6,669 nucleotides of DNA from an uncultured Methylophaga sp. (GTDB lineage Bacteria > Pseudomonadota > Gammaproteobacteria > Nitrosococcales > Methylophagaceae): positions 1 through 6,669 of the forward strand of contig CAMPHB010000074.1 of NCBI GenBank assembly GCA_946885755.1, written 5' to 3'. The stretch's first letter is position 1, and every line of letters begins with the position of its first letter. Below, piece by piece: positions 1 through 5,847 of the stretch. The notes under the pieces are model-generated. The model saw only the letters and a program-made list of their open reading frames with translations. It did no database searches and was not told where the DNA came from. A program made the translations under genes and the position numbers.

Positions 1-396
1 GGCGGTCCAGTCCGGACGATGTATCTGCAAAGCCTCATCAAGCTGATCACCAATGGTTTGCACCGGATTTAACGAAGTCATCGGCTCCTGAAAAATCATG
101 GCGATTTTGCCGCCACGCACGGTCTGCAGCAATTCGCTTTCCGCACCCAACAATTCAACACCTGCCGGATAATCATCGGTAAACAATTTGACACTGCCAC
201 TGGGATGCCGAAATCGGGTTTCAGGTAATAAACCCATCATCGACAAAGCCGTCACCGATTTACCACTGCCGGACTCGCCGACCAGACAATAGGTTTCGCC
301 CGGCTCAATGGTCAGGCTGATATGTTTAACCACCGACTGCCACTGGTTTTCACCGCCCAGATCGGTGCTGAGATCACTGATTTCCAGCAGCTTCAT
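1..396 (-). CDS. Peptide ABC transporter ATP-binding protein, N-terminal part (OppD/YejF-like), cut by window edge
   Basis: This is the cytoplasmic ATPase that would power the importer encoded just upstream. Only the first 132 residues are present; the frame is open to base 1. Directly visible are the Walker A loop GESGSGKS at residues 40-47, followed by VTALSMMGLLPE, and the Q-loop region FQEPMTSLNP around residues 102-111. This SVTAL...FQEPM.SLNP combination is typical of the oligopeptide/dipeptide ATPases OppD/DppD and of the first half of the fused double ATPase YejF/GsiA. The signature motif, Walker B and any second ABC domain lie outside the window, so single (OppD) or fused (YejF) form cannot be decided; the YejABEF-like gene order slightly favours the fused form. 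The ATG overlaps the stop of the preceding permease gene as ATGA (393-396), and a GGAG ribosome site (406-409) sits 9 nt upstream, fixing the start. Confidence 0.93.
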   Translation of the reverse strand, partial: MKLLEISDLSTDLGGENQWQSVVKHISLTIEPGETYCLVGESGSGKSVTALSMMGLLPETRFRHPSGSVKLFTDDYPAGVELLGAESELLQTVRGGKIAMIFQEPMTSLNPVQTIGDQLDEALQIHRPDWTA

Positions 397-1592
397 GCCT
401 GACGGCTCCGGTTGGTATGTGGATCCACAGCATCACGCAGTGCTTCACCCAACAGATTGTAGGCAAACACCGTCATAAAAATCGCACCGCCCGGGAAGAC
501 TGCCAGCCACCAGTTAAAGGTTGACGATTGCACCGCCTGATTCAATAGCTGCCCCCAGGAAGGATCATCAATCAAACCCAAGCCCAGAAAGCTCAAAGTC
601 GCTTCAGCCAGAATCGCCGAGGCCACACCAAAGCTGGTCGCGACAAGCAGCGGCGCCAGACCATTAGGCAACATATGCCGGAATAAGATAGAACGCAGCG
701 GCAAACCGCAGGCCACCGCCGCCTGAACAAAGTCCTGTTGTCGTAATTTGAGGAATTCGGCGCGCACATAACGGGCATAACCCGACCACGCCGTAATACC
801 AATGATGACCATCATCATGTAAATGGAACGGCCAAAAAAGGCGACAAACGACAACAACAGGAACAGCGTTGGGATCGCTTCAAAAATCTCCACCAAACGC
901 ATGCCGATAATATCGACAATGCCGGAAAAGTAGCCCATCAAACCGCCGATAACCGTACCGATAAGCAGTGCAATACCGGTAGCGATAAAGCCAATCCCGA
1001 GGGCAATCCGTGAAGCATGTATCATTCGTGAAGCGACATCAGCGCCATTTTCATCAGTACCCAGCCAGTGCGTGCGTTCAGCAGCTTCAAGAGGTGCTTC
1101 AACGCCGGTATTCGAGTAGTCACGCAAATAATCCTTGGCGGAATACGGGATGGGTGCATAGATGACTTTTTCTATCTGGCCATTTGCCTGCATTTCGCGA
1201 TATTGCTCATAAATCACCAGCATGGGCGGTGACACCACCGCATTGGCAACCAGCGCACTAACCAGCACCAGACCAAGCCAAATCAGCAGCTTTTGCCAGA
1301 GAGGCCGCGACCATTTGACCAATATCAGCGTAAACACAAATGCGGCCAGCCAGACCCAGTCCTGAGCACTCATATGGGCCAGTAACGGACTGCTGGCCTT
1401 ACCATCGACCACCATATAAATAGGATGACTACTGGCCAAAAACGGCGAAAACGTGGCAATCACCACCAGAATGCCAATCCACAATAAGCCCAGCCGTGCA
1501 CTGTGACGTTTTAATAATGCCGAGAGTACCTGCCGGCTCCATGGTTTCGAGCGCTGGGCTTGTTGGCTGCTGTCCATTATTTGCTCACTCAT
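393..1592 (-). CDS. Peptide ABC transporter permease, OppC/YejE-like, with extra N-terminal membrane hairpin
   Basis: Inner-membrane permease, 399 residues, expected to pair with the OppB-like subunit. The conserved part begins near residue 175 with WLGTDENGADV, the hallmark of OppC/DppC/YejE proteins. The cytoplasmic EAA loop, which docks on the ATPase, is at about 288-310 (QAAVACG, then RHMLPN), followed by ATLSFLGLGL and the C-terminal GEALRDAVDP. OppC and YejE are normally about 300-340 residues. The extra length is between the first membrane helix (about 33-52) and the core, where two additional hydrophobic stretches occur at about 78-93 and 101-124. The reading frame is open upstream to an ATG at 1646, but I choose 1592: it has an AAGGG ribosome site 6 nt away, and the longer form would overlap the preceding gene by 62 bp. 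With this start the overlap is 8 bp. Family assignment is firm; the transported substrate is inferred. Confidence 0.93.
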   Translation of the reverse strand: MSEQIMDSSQQAQRSKPWSRQVLSALLKRHSARLGLLWIGILVVIATFSPFLASSHPIYMVVDGKASSPLLAHMSAQDWVWLAAFVFTLILVKWSRPLWQKLLIWLGLVLVSALVANAVVSPPMLVIYEQYREMQANGQIEKVIYAPIPYSAKDYLRDYSNTGVEAPLEAAERTHWLGTDENGADVASRMIHASRIALGIGFIATGIALLIGTVIGGLMGYFSGIVDIIGMRLVEIFEAIPTLFLLLSFVAFFGRSIYMMMVIIGITAWSGYARYVRAEFLKLRQQDFVQAAVACGLPLRSILFRHMLPNGLAPLLVATSFGVASAILAEATLSFLGLGLIDDPSWGQLLNQAVQSSTFNWWLAVFPGGAIFMTVFAYNLLGEALRDAVDPHTNRSRQA

Positions 1593-2967
1593 AACTGACC
1601 CTTGGATCAACAATCGCGTAGGCAATATCAGCCAGCAAATAGCCAAACAGCGTTAACAAACCGGAAATCAGCGTCACCGACAAAACCAGCTCCCGATCGC
1701 GGGTTTGTACCGCCTCCACCGCCAGTTTGCCCATACCATCAATACTGAAAATACTCTCGATAATGACCGAACCTGCAAGCAGGCTGGGCAACAAGGTAGC
1801 TGAAACGGTGATGAGCGGTAACAAAGAATTACGAAACACATGCCGCCACAGTACCGATTCCTCGTCCACCCCTTTGGCACGTGCGGTACGGGCATAATCC
1901 GCCGCCAGATTTTCCAGTAATGAAGAACGGGTCAGTTTGGCCAGAAAGGCCAGACCACCGTATGACAGCGCAATGATTGGCAATACCAGATGCCAGATCC
2001 TGTCGACCAGATAACCATCTTGCAATGCGCTAACACCTAATAGTCCGGATAAACCCAAACCTGCACCTAGTCCCAAGCCGCCGGCAATAGCGAAGCGCAA
2101 CCCCATATTCTGCAAACCGCACAAGGCACGCATCAGCATGGCGAGCACCAGCATTAGCACAATATGCAACACACCGAACCACTGGCCATGTAAATCCAGC
2201 GCCATCAGATAGCCAAGACCGGCACCCAAAACAACGCCCAGCCATTGGCGGTTAGTCGTTGATAAACGACTAAGCAATTGCATCAGCACCAGCGTCAATA
2301 CCGCCACACAAGCCACAGCAATCAACACATCGGAAAAGCTGGCAAATAACGGTAGAAATGTTTCACTGGCAGTTTCCCTGCGCATCAGGCCACCAGTTGG
2401 AAACCATCGCCAGTATTGCTCTGAGGCAAAAAAACCAATAAACAGTACGCCAGCCAACATACTGGGCACTGACCATAAACCGAGCAGAAAAATATTGGAA
2501 CTGACATCAAACCGCCCGCCCCGATCCCGGGCCGCCTGCACACCGATACCAACCGCAATCGCATAAATCAGCGGTATCGAAATCAGATTAAGCAATAAGG
2601 TTATAGGTAACCGTTCAGCCAACATATCGGTTACGTCGCGCCCGTAACGAAAACTGGTGCCTAAATCGACACCTTTCCATAATGAAAAAGCGCCCATGGT
2701 GCCATCTGCATTCTGTTCAAAACCGACCGGTGAAATATTGTTCAGCCAGCGCAGATATTGCACCGGTGCCGGCTGATCCAGCCCGTAAAGTTTGTTGTAA
2801 TAATCTTCCAGTGCTTTGCGGCTTTGCGGCTCAAGCTCCATGCCTTCAACCAGTGTCTGCGCACTGATACCGCCGGGCGCCGCCGCCATCACCACAAACA
2901 CCACCAGCGTAATGCCCAACAAAGTGGGCACCATCAGTAACAAACGGCGCAGCAGATAATTCAGCAT
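1585..2967 (-). CDS. Peptide ABC transporter permease, OppB/YejB-like, with multi-helix insertion
   Basis: Inner-membrane permease of 460 residues. It opens with MLNYLLRRLLLMVPTLLGI and AAAPGG, the standard start of OppB/DppB/YejB. Further family marks are DLGTSFRYGRDVTDML (101-116), PITLLL (121-126), the EAA loop with YARTARAKGV (358-367) and LWRHVFRN (373-380), and the C-terminal DIAYAIVDPRVSYE; the ending is especially like YejB. The family is usually about 305-365 residues. The surplus is roughly residues 202-318, between the segment ending FPTGGL and the helix starting HLVLPIIALSYGG. It contains about four hydrophobic stretches (211-232, 241-257, 263-284, 291-313). An even number would leave the topology of the conserved helices unchanged. 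The ATG is 6 bp after the stop of the binding-protein gene with no clear Shine-Dalgarno sequence, so its translation probably depends on coupling. Confidence 0.93.
   Translation of the reverse strand: MLNYLLRRLLLMVPTLLGITLVVFVVMAAAPGGISAQTLVEGMELEPQSRKALEDYYNKLYGLDQPAPVQYLRWLNNISPVGFEQNADGTMGAFSLWKGVDLGTSFRYGRDVTDMLAERLPITLLLNLISIPLIYAIAVGIGVQAARDRGGRFDVSSNIFLLGLWSVPSMLAGVLFIGFFASEQYWRWFPTGGLMRRETASETFLPLFASFSDVLIAVACVAVLTLVLMQLLSRLSTTNRQWLGVVLGAGLGYLMALDLHGQWFGVLHIVLMLVLAMLMRALCGLQNMGLRFAIAGGLGLGAGLGLSGLLGVSALQDGYLVDRIWHLVLPIIALSYGGLAFLAKLTRSSLLENLAADYARTARAKGVDEESVLWRHVFRNSLLPLITVSATLLPSLLAGSVIIESIFSIDGMGKLAVEAVQTRDRELVLSVTLISGLLTLFGYLLADIAYAIVDPRVSYE
1599..1603 (-). promoter_or_regulatory. 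Ribosome binding site deciding the start of the OppC/YejE-like permease
   Basis: AAGGG lies 6 nt before the ATG at 1592 and inside the 3' end of the preceding permease gene. It favours the start at 1592 over an upstream in-frame ATG at 1646, and suggests that the two permeases are made in a coupled way. Confidence 0.7.
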
Positions 2968-2973
2968 GATCGT

Positions 2974-4848
2974 TTAACGTTGTATCTGCTGATCAGCCGG
3001 CACATATACCTCGACCGGCACCGACATCAGATTAAGCCCCAAGCCTGTTTTTTCAAGGTTCTGGATACGCTTATCAACAAACGCCATGGTGTTGCGCCGG
3101 AACAGGAACGTATACGGCTGATCTTCAACCAGAATACGCTCGGCTTCATGCCAAAGCTGCATGCGTTTGGCATCATCAACTTCGGCTCGTGCGGCTTCAA
3201 TCACTTTATCCAGTTCTGGATTTTCGTAATTAATAAAGTTATCACCACCTTCTACTGTCTGGCTGGAATGAAACATCTGGAAAATATCGATTTCGATCCC
3301 CGAAGTCCAGGCCAGCGTGATGGCATCAAAGTTTTTCTGCTGGATGTTTTCGACCATGATCGACCATTCAGTCGGTTTGGGTTTCATGACAATACCGGCG
3401 CGGGCATAAATGTCGCGTAAAAACAGCACCATACGGCGGGTATCGTCACTGTCCTGAAAGAAAGTCAGCTCAAATTCAAACGGTTTGCCATCGGCTGATT
3501 CCAGTACACCATCACCATTTCGATCTTCAAAACCCGCTTCTTTAAGCAGTGCAATGGCTTTGTCAATATCATGCGGCATTGGCTCAATCGCCGGATCATG
3601 CTGGTCTGATGTTGCCATAAACGGACTGGCTGCCGGTTGACCGTAGCCCAGGAAAATCTCATCAAGCACCCTGTCAACATCGGTCAGCAGTGACATGGCC
3701 TCACGCACCCGTTTGTCAGCAAAACGAGTGTCCTGACCACCGCGTGACTGATTCCAGGCGATAAAACTGTAGCCGGCGGTCGGGCTCAGATATTCAAAAT
3801 GCCGACTGCGTTCGGTAATACCCTCATCTTCAAGTAAATTCTCAAATTCACGCGGTAAGGCATTGTAAACATCAATATCACCGTTGCGGAATGTCGTCAG
3901 CCGGGCACTGTCATTTTCGATAATGCGCCAGATAATGCGATCAAAAGATGGGTTTACCGGCCCCCAATAACGCGGATTTCGGAGCAGTTCAACTGCGCCA
4001 ACATCAGGTGTCCAATTTTCCGGATCAGCCAACCGATAAGGCCCAGATCCCATCAAAATGCCCCGGCTTTCGTTAAAGGTTTGCGGATTATCAAGGTAAC
4101 GGCTATAAAAATGTTCCGGTAGGATTTCCAGACTGCCAGCCAGTTGCAGACTATTGAAATACGGCTCACTGAAGACAATTTCGACCGTGTATTCATCAAG
4201 CGCCTTAACACTGGCGATACGCGACAAATAGGCCCGCGCGCGCGGTGCGGCGATCGACTCATTCATAATAAAGTCATAGGTAAAGGCCACATCTTCAGCA
4301 TTCAGCGGCTCACCATCAGAGAAACGAATACCGCGCTTTAGGGTGAAGATAATAGTCAGGCCATCGTCAGACACCTGCCAGTCATCAGCCAGCAGGCCCT
4401 GCCATTGCAAGGTATCGGGATCCCGGACCAGCAATGATTCCAATACATAATTTTGCACATCAGCAGAATAAGCATCGGCGGACACCAGCGGCGTTAAGGT
4501 TTTCAAACCGCTGGCAAAAGCCAGTCGCAACCAGTCACCCTGCGCAAAATCAGGCTCGGCCATCGCTTCACGGGCGCGGGCAAAAGCATCACTTTGGTCG
4601 GTGGCATTGTCAGTGGTTTGCACTGCATCGGTATTAAACTGCCCGCTACGCAGTGCCTGTTCCAGTTCTCTTAATACCGTTCGGCTGCTGCGAATATCCT
4701 TTGCCTGTTCATCCATAATCCGCCGCATATCATCCATGCGGGTCCATTGCCTGTCGACTTGCACCATCACCATCAGCAACATGATGACAACTAAACTGAT
4801 TGCCAGCCAAAATGCCAGACGTGTGATCCCTGACTGTCCGTTTTTCAT
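2974..4848 (-). CDS. Family 5 peptide-type substrate-binding protein with N-terminal membrane anchor and coiled-coil stalk
   Basis: Solute receptor of the importer, 624 residues, facing the periplasm. The binding domain (SBP_bac_5 family, as in OppA/DppA/YejA) starts near residue 105. Marks are RGIRFSDGEPLNAEDV (172-187), GSGPYRL (267-273), NPRYWG (291-296), FRNGDIDVYNALP (320-332) and the acidic loop DRNGDGVLESADGKPFEF (442-459), which is common in this family. The N-terminus is unusual. A hydrophobic stretch (11-29) has no convincing signal-peptidase site after it, and the protein contains no cysteine, so it cannot be a lipoprotein. Residues 31-68 then show a heptad pattern (M38, M41, M45, I52, L59, L62, L66), followed by a polar linker to about 100. 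I infer a signal anchor with a coiled-coil stalk. It is the first gene of the permease/ATPase operon. A weak AGGG lies 11 nt before the ATG. The ligand is probably a peptide but could be another solute. Confidence 0.92.
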   Translation of the reverse strand: MKNGQSGITRLAFWLAISLVVIMLLMVMVQVDRQWTRMDDMRRIMDEQAKDIRSSRTVLRELEQALRSGQFNTDAVQTTDNATDQSDAFARAREAMAEPDFAQGDWLRLAFASGLKTLTPLVSADAYSADVQNYVLESLLVRDPDTLQWQGLLADDWQVSDDGLTIIFTLKRGIRFSDGEPLNAEDVAFTYDFIMNESIAAPRARAYLSRIASVKALDEYTVEIVFSEPYFNSLQLAGSLEILPEHFYSRYLDNPQTFNESRGILMGSGPYRLADPENWTPDVGAVELLRNPRYWGPVNPSFDRIIWRIIENDSARLTTFRNGDIDVYNALPREFENLLEDEGITERSRHFEYLSPTAGYSFIAWNQSRGGQDTRFADKRVREAMSLLTDVDRVLDEIFLGYGQPAASPFMATSDQHDPAIEPMPHDIDKAIALLKEAGFEDRNGDGVLESADGKPFEFELTFFQDSDDTRRMVLFLRDIYARAGIVMKPKPTEWSIMVENIQQKNFDAITLAWTSGIEIDIFQMFHSSQTVEGGDNFINYENPELDKVIEAARAEVDDAKRMQLWHEAERILVEDQPYTFLFRRNTMAFVDKRIQNLEKTGLGLNLMSVPVEVYVPADQQIQR

Positions 4849-4897
4849 ATTGTTATTTGCCCTGAACGCAGTTTATTTAACGGTTTATCGTGCAGAT

Positions 4898-4913
4898 TGA
4901 CCGATAACGGTCA
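4898..4913. promoter_or_regulatory. Perfect 6-bp inverted repeat upstream of the importer operon, possible operator
   Basis: TGACCG and CGGTCA flank a 4-base spacer, 50 bp upstream of the binding-protein ATG. A dyad of this size and position could be a regulator-binding site or a short RNA hairpin. On the minus strand it is not followed by a T-run, so it is not a standard terminator. A weak -10-like TTAAAT (4880-4875) lies just downstream, but I could not find a matching -35. The regulator is unknown. Confidence 0.3.
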
Positions 4914-4916
4914 GCA

Positions 4917-4934
4917 AGGTTTCCGCGAAAACCT
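4917..4934 (-). other. Imperfect hairpin at the end of the small secreted-protein gene
   Basis: AGG-TTTC pairs with GAAA-(A)-CCT around a CGC loop with one bulged A, overlapping the stop codon (4935-4933). It is only 3 bp from the dyad at 4898-4913, so the 84-bp gap between this gene and the importer operon can form two tandem stem-loops. No T-tract follows in the minus direction, so intrinsic termination is doubtful. mRNA stabilisation or attenuation between the genes is possible but unproven. Confidence 0.25.
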
Positions 4935-5262
4935 ATTGTGACTGATGTTTTTCGCAGCCCTCAAATACTTTGGCTTCTACATCAGATTCCTGCAAGCCAT
5001 CGGGAAAAGTATAAGCAAGGTCAATCGCCAGATCGGCGGTGCGAACGAATTCATCATTCATAAAGTCCGGCCGCATGGTTTGCTGCACTTCTTGTTTGCT
5101 TTTGCCCGATTGTTTGTGATGGTAATAATCACCGGTCAACGCCGAGATCATTTCACATTGTTCGTTAACCTGATTACCAGGCCCTGCAGGCGGCTGGGCC
5201 ATTAATGGCGGCGTCAGCATCAAACCAGTGCCAGTGATAATGCCGGACAGGACTTTATTCAT
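4933..5262 (-). CDS. Small secreted two-cysteine protein of unknown function
   Basis: Hypothetical protein of 109 residues; I do not recognise a named family. Residues 1-23 look like a Sec signal peptide (MNKVLSG, a hydrophobic core, then PPLMAQ) with cleavage likely after about Ala22 or Gln23, giving a mature protein of about 86 residues in the periplasm. The mature part has one cysteine near each end (Cys36 and Cys103). The region between them looks mostly helical: CEMISALTGDYYHHKQSGK, then RTADLAIDLAYTFPDGL, then DVEAKVFEGC. This fits a small helical bundle closed by a disulfide, a common layout in short exported proteobacterial proteins. The start is well supported by GGGAG (5270-5274) 7 nt upstream, and a promoter candidate lies about 45 bp upstream. 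It is codirectional with the importer genes, 84 bp away, so cotranscription is possible but the gap with two hairpins argues against tight coupling. Confidence 0.75.
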   Translation of the reverse strand: MNKVLSGIITGTGLMLTPPLMAQPPAGPGNQVNEQCEMISALTGDYYHHKQSGKSKQEVQQTMRPDFMNDEFVRTADLAIDLAYTFPDGLQESDVEAKVFEGCEKHQSQ

Positions 5263-5307
5263 ATTCAGGCTCCCAGGGTCTTGGCTATTCAGTGTCAGCA
5301 GACAGTT

Positions 5308-5335
5308 ATTTTAGCTAGGACTCGCTTGTGCACAA
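5308..5335 (-). promoter_or_regulatory. Candidate sigma70-like promoter for the small secreted protein
   Basis: On the minus strand a TTGTGC (5335-5330) is followed after 16 bp by TAAAAT (5313-5308), which differs from the -10 consensus at one base. The -35 matches in only three positions, but it lies inside a perfect 10-base palindrome TTGTGCACAA (5326-5335) that might bind a regulator. A transcript would start near 5300, leaving a leader of about 40 nt before the ATG at 5262. Confidence 0.4.
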
Positions 5336-5375
5336 AAATATCCCGCGCGACCTGAAGCTGGCTTTGAGTTAATTT

Positions 5376-5708
5376 TTACTCGCTGGGCAGCGGCGTCATT
5401 CTGTTGGTGAAAATGCGCACCACTTCGCCATTTTTGAAAACCACATGGGTTTCCGGCAGACCTTTTGGATGTACCAGCCATTTGTGAAAAATATCTTCTT
5501 CACCGTCACGACGCGGCCGGACATGTTCGCTGACATAGCTGGGTTTCCAGTTCTGTCCACACTGATCTTTAACATCAGCAGGTGTCATACCGACTTCAAT
5601 CGCCGCCTGTACTCCACAACTGACCGAAGCCACTTCATCACTGCCACCGGCCCAAATCGCAGAACTGCTCAGCAACAGCACCACACCTGAAATAACACGC
5701 AATTGCAT
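5376..5708 (-). CDS. Small secreted protein, DUF2845-like (BamE-like fold suspected)
   Basis: Hypothetical exported protein, 110 residues from the chosen start. Residues 1-20 form a clear Sec signal peptide ([20 protein letters not shown]) with cleavage expected after Ala20. The mature part contains [25 protein letters not shown]: a first cysteine (Cys31), then a G-M-T-x-A-D-V turn and a second CG pair (Cys50). This spacing resembles DUF2845 proteins, and GMTxxDV is also seen at the start of BamE/SmpA-like domains. The C-terminal half ([20 protein letters not shown]) looks like beta strands. The role is unknown. The frame is open upstream to an ATG at 5768, but I choose 5708: an AGGAG site sits 7 nt upstream, the signal peptide begins exactly there, and the likely promoter lies within the longer version. 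It is divergent from maeA. Confidence 0.8.
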   Translation of the reverse strand: MQLRVISGVVLLLSSSAIWAGGSDEVASVSCGVQAAIEVGMTPADVKDQCGQNWKPSYVSEHVRPRRDGEEDIFHKWLVHPKGLPETHVVFKNGEVVRIFTNRMTPLPSE

Positions 5709-5715
5709 TTTGCTT

Positions 5716-5720
5716 CTCCT
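5716..5720 (-). promoter_or_regulatory. Strong ribosome binding site deciding the start of the DUF2845-like gene
   Basis: AGGAG within a purine-rich GAGAGAGGAGA tract, 7 nt before the ATG at 5708. It supports the 110-residue form over the 130-residue form that would start at 5768. Confidence 0.8.
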
Positions 5721-5739
5721 CTCTCTATCTAAAGTGGCT

Positions 5740-5768
5740 AATATGCGACGCTGTAAAAAACACGTCAA
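5740..5768 (-). promoter_or_regulatory. Sigma70-like promoter for the DUF2845-like gene
   Basis: On the minus strand TTGACG (5768-5763, five of six consensus positions) and CATATT (5745-5740, four of six) are separated by the ideal 17 bp. Transcription would begin near 5733, giving a leader of about 25 nt with the AGGAG site in it. This is the best promoter match in the window. Confidence 0.6.
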
Positions 5769-5791
5769 CCATCTACATCACAGAAAGCCGA

Positions 5792-5820
5792 TTGGGTGTT
5801 TGGCTGGCAGTTTGTATACT
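5792..5820 (+). promoter_or_regulatory. Sigma70-like promoter for maeA
   Basis: TTGGGT (5792-5797) and TATACT (5815-5820, five of six consensus positions) are separated by 17 bp. The predicted start near 5827 leaves a leader of about 20 nt containing the AAGGAG ribosome site at 5837-5842. It is back to back with the minus-strand promoter at 5740-5768, with only 23 bp between the two -35 elements, so a regulator bound here could affect both genes. Confidence 0.5.
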
Positions 5821-5847
5821 GAGGTTTATCTCTGCCAAGGAGCTGAT

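Noticed and set aside
442..459. Whether the acidic DRNGDGVLE loop in the binding protein (residue numbering) marks a novel calcium-binding module
   Set aside because: Similar D-x-D-G-D-G-V loops are common in family 5 binding proteins, so it is a normal family trait and not an unusual domain. The coordinates given are residue numbers of the binding protein.
1593..1646. N-terminal extension of the OppC/YejE-like permease (start at 1646)
   Set aside because: It overlaps the previous permease gene by 62 bp and lacks the well-spaced AAGGG that precedes the start at 1592.
2980..3420. Plus-strand open frame of 146 codons opposite the binding-protein gene
   Set aside because: It is antisense to a clearly real family 5 binding protein, has no ribosome site that I can see, and its translation shows no recognisable domain or signal.
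4601..4900. Plus-strand open frame of 99 codons over the 5' end of the binding-protein gene
   Set aside because: It lies antisense to the hydrophobic anchor and stalk region; its composition is the complement of that region and it has no independent support.
4945..5205. Plus-strand open frame of 86 codons opposite the small secreted protein
   Set aside because: The minus-strand frame has a signal peptide, a strong ribosome site and a promoter; the plus-strand one has none of these.
5336..5380. Possible terminator after the DUF2845-like gene (short T-run and GC-rich stretch on the minus strand)
   Set aside because: I found only a 4-bp stem near the stop codon and no stable GC stem directly before the T-run, so a terminator is not supported.
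5709..5768. N-terminal extension of the DUF2845-like protein (start at 5768)
   Set aside because: The extension is charged and would bury the signal peptide; the best promoter and the ribosome site lie inside it.
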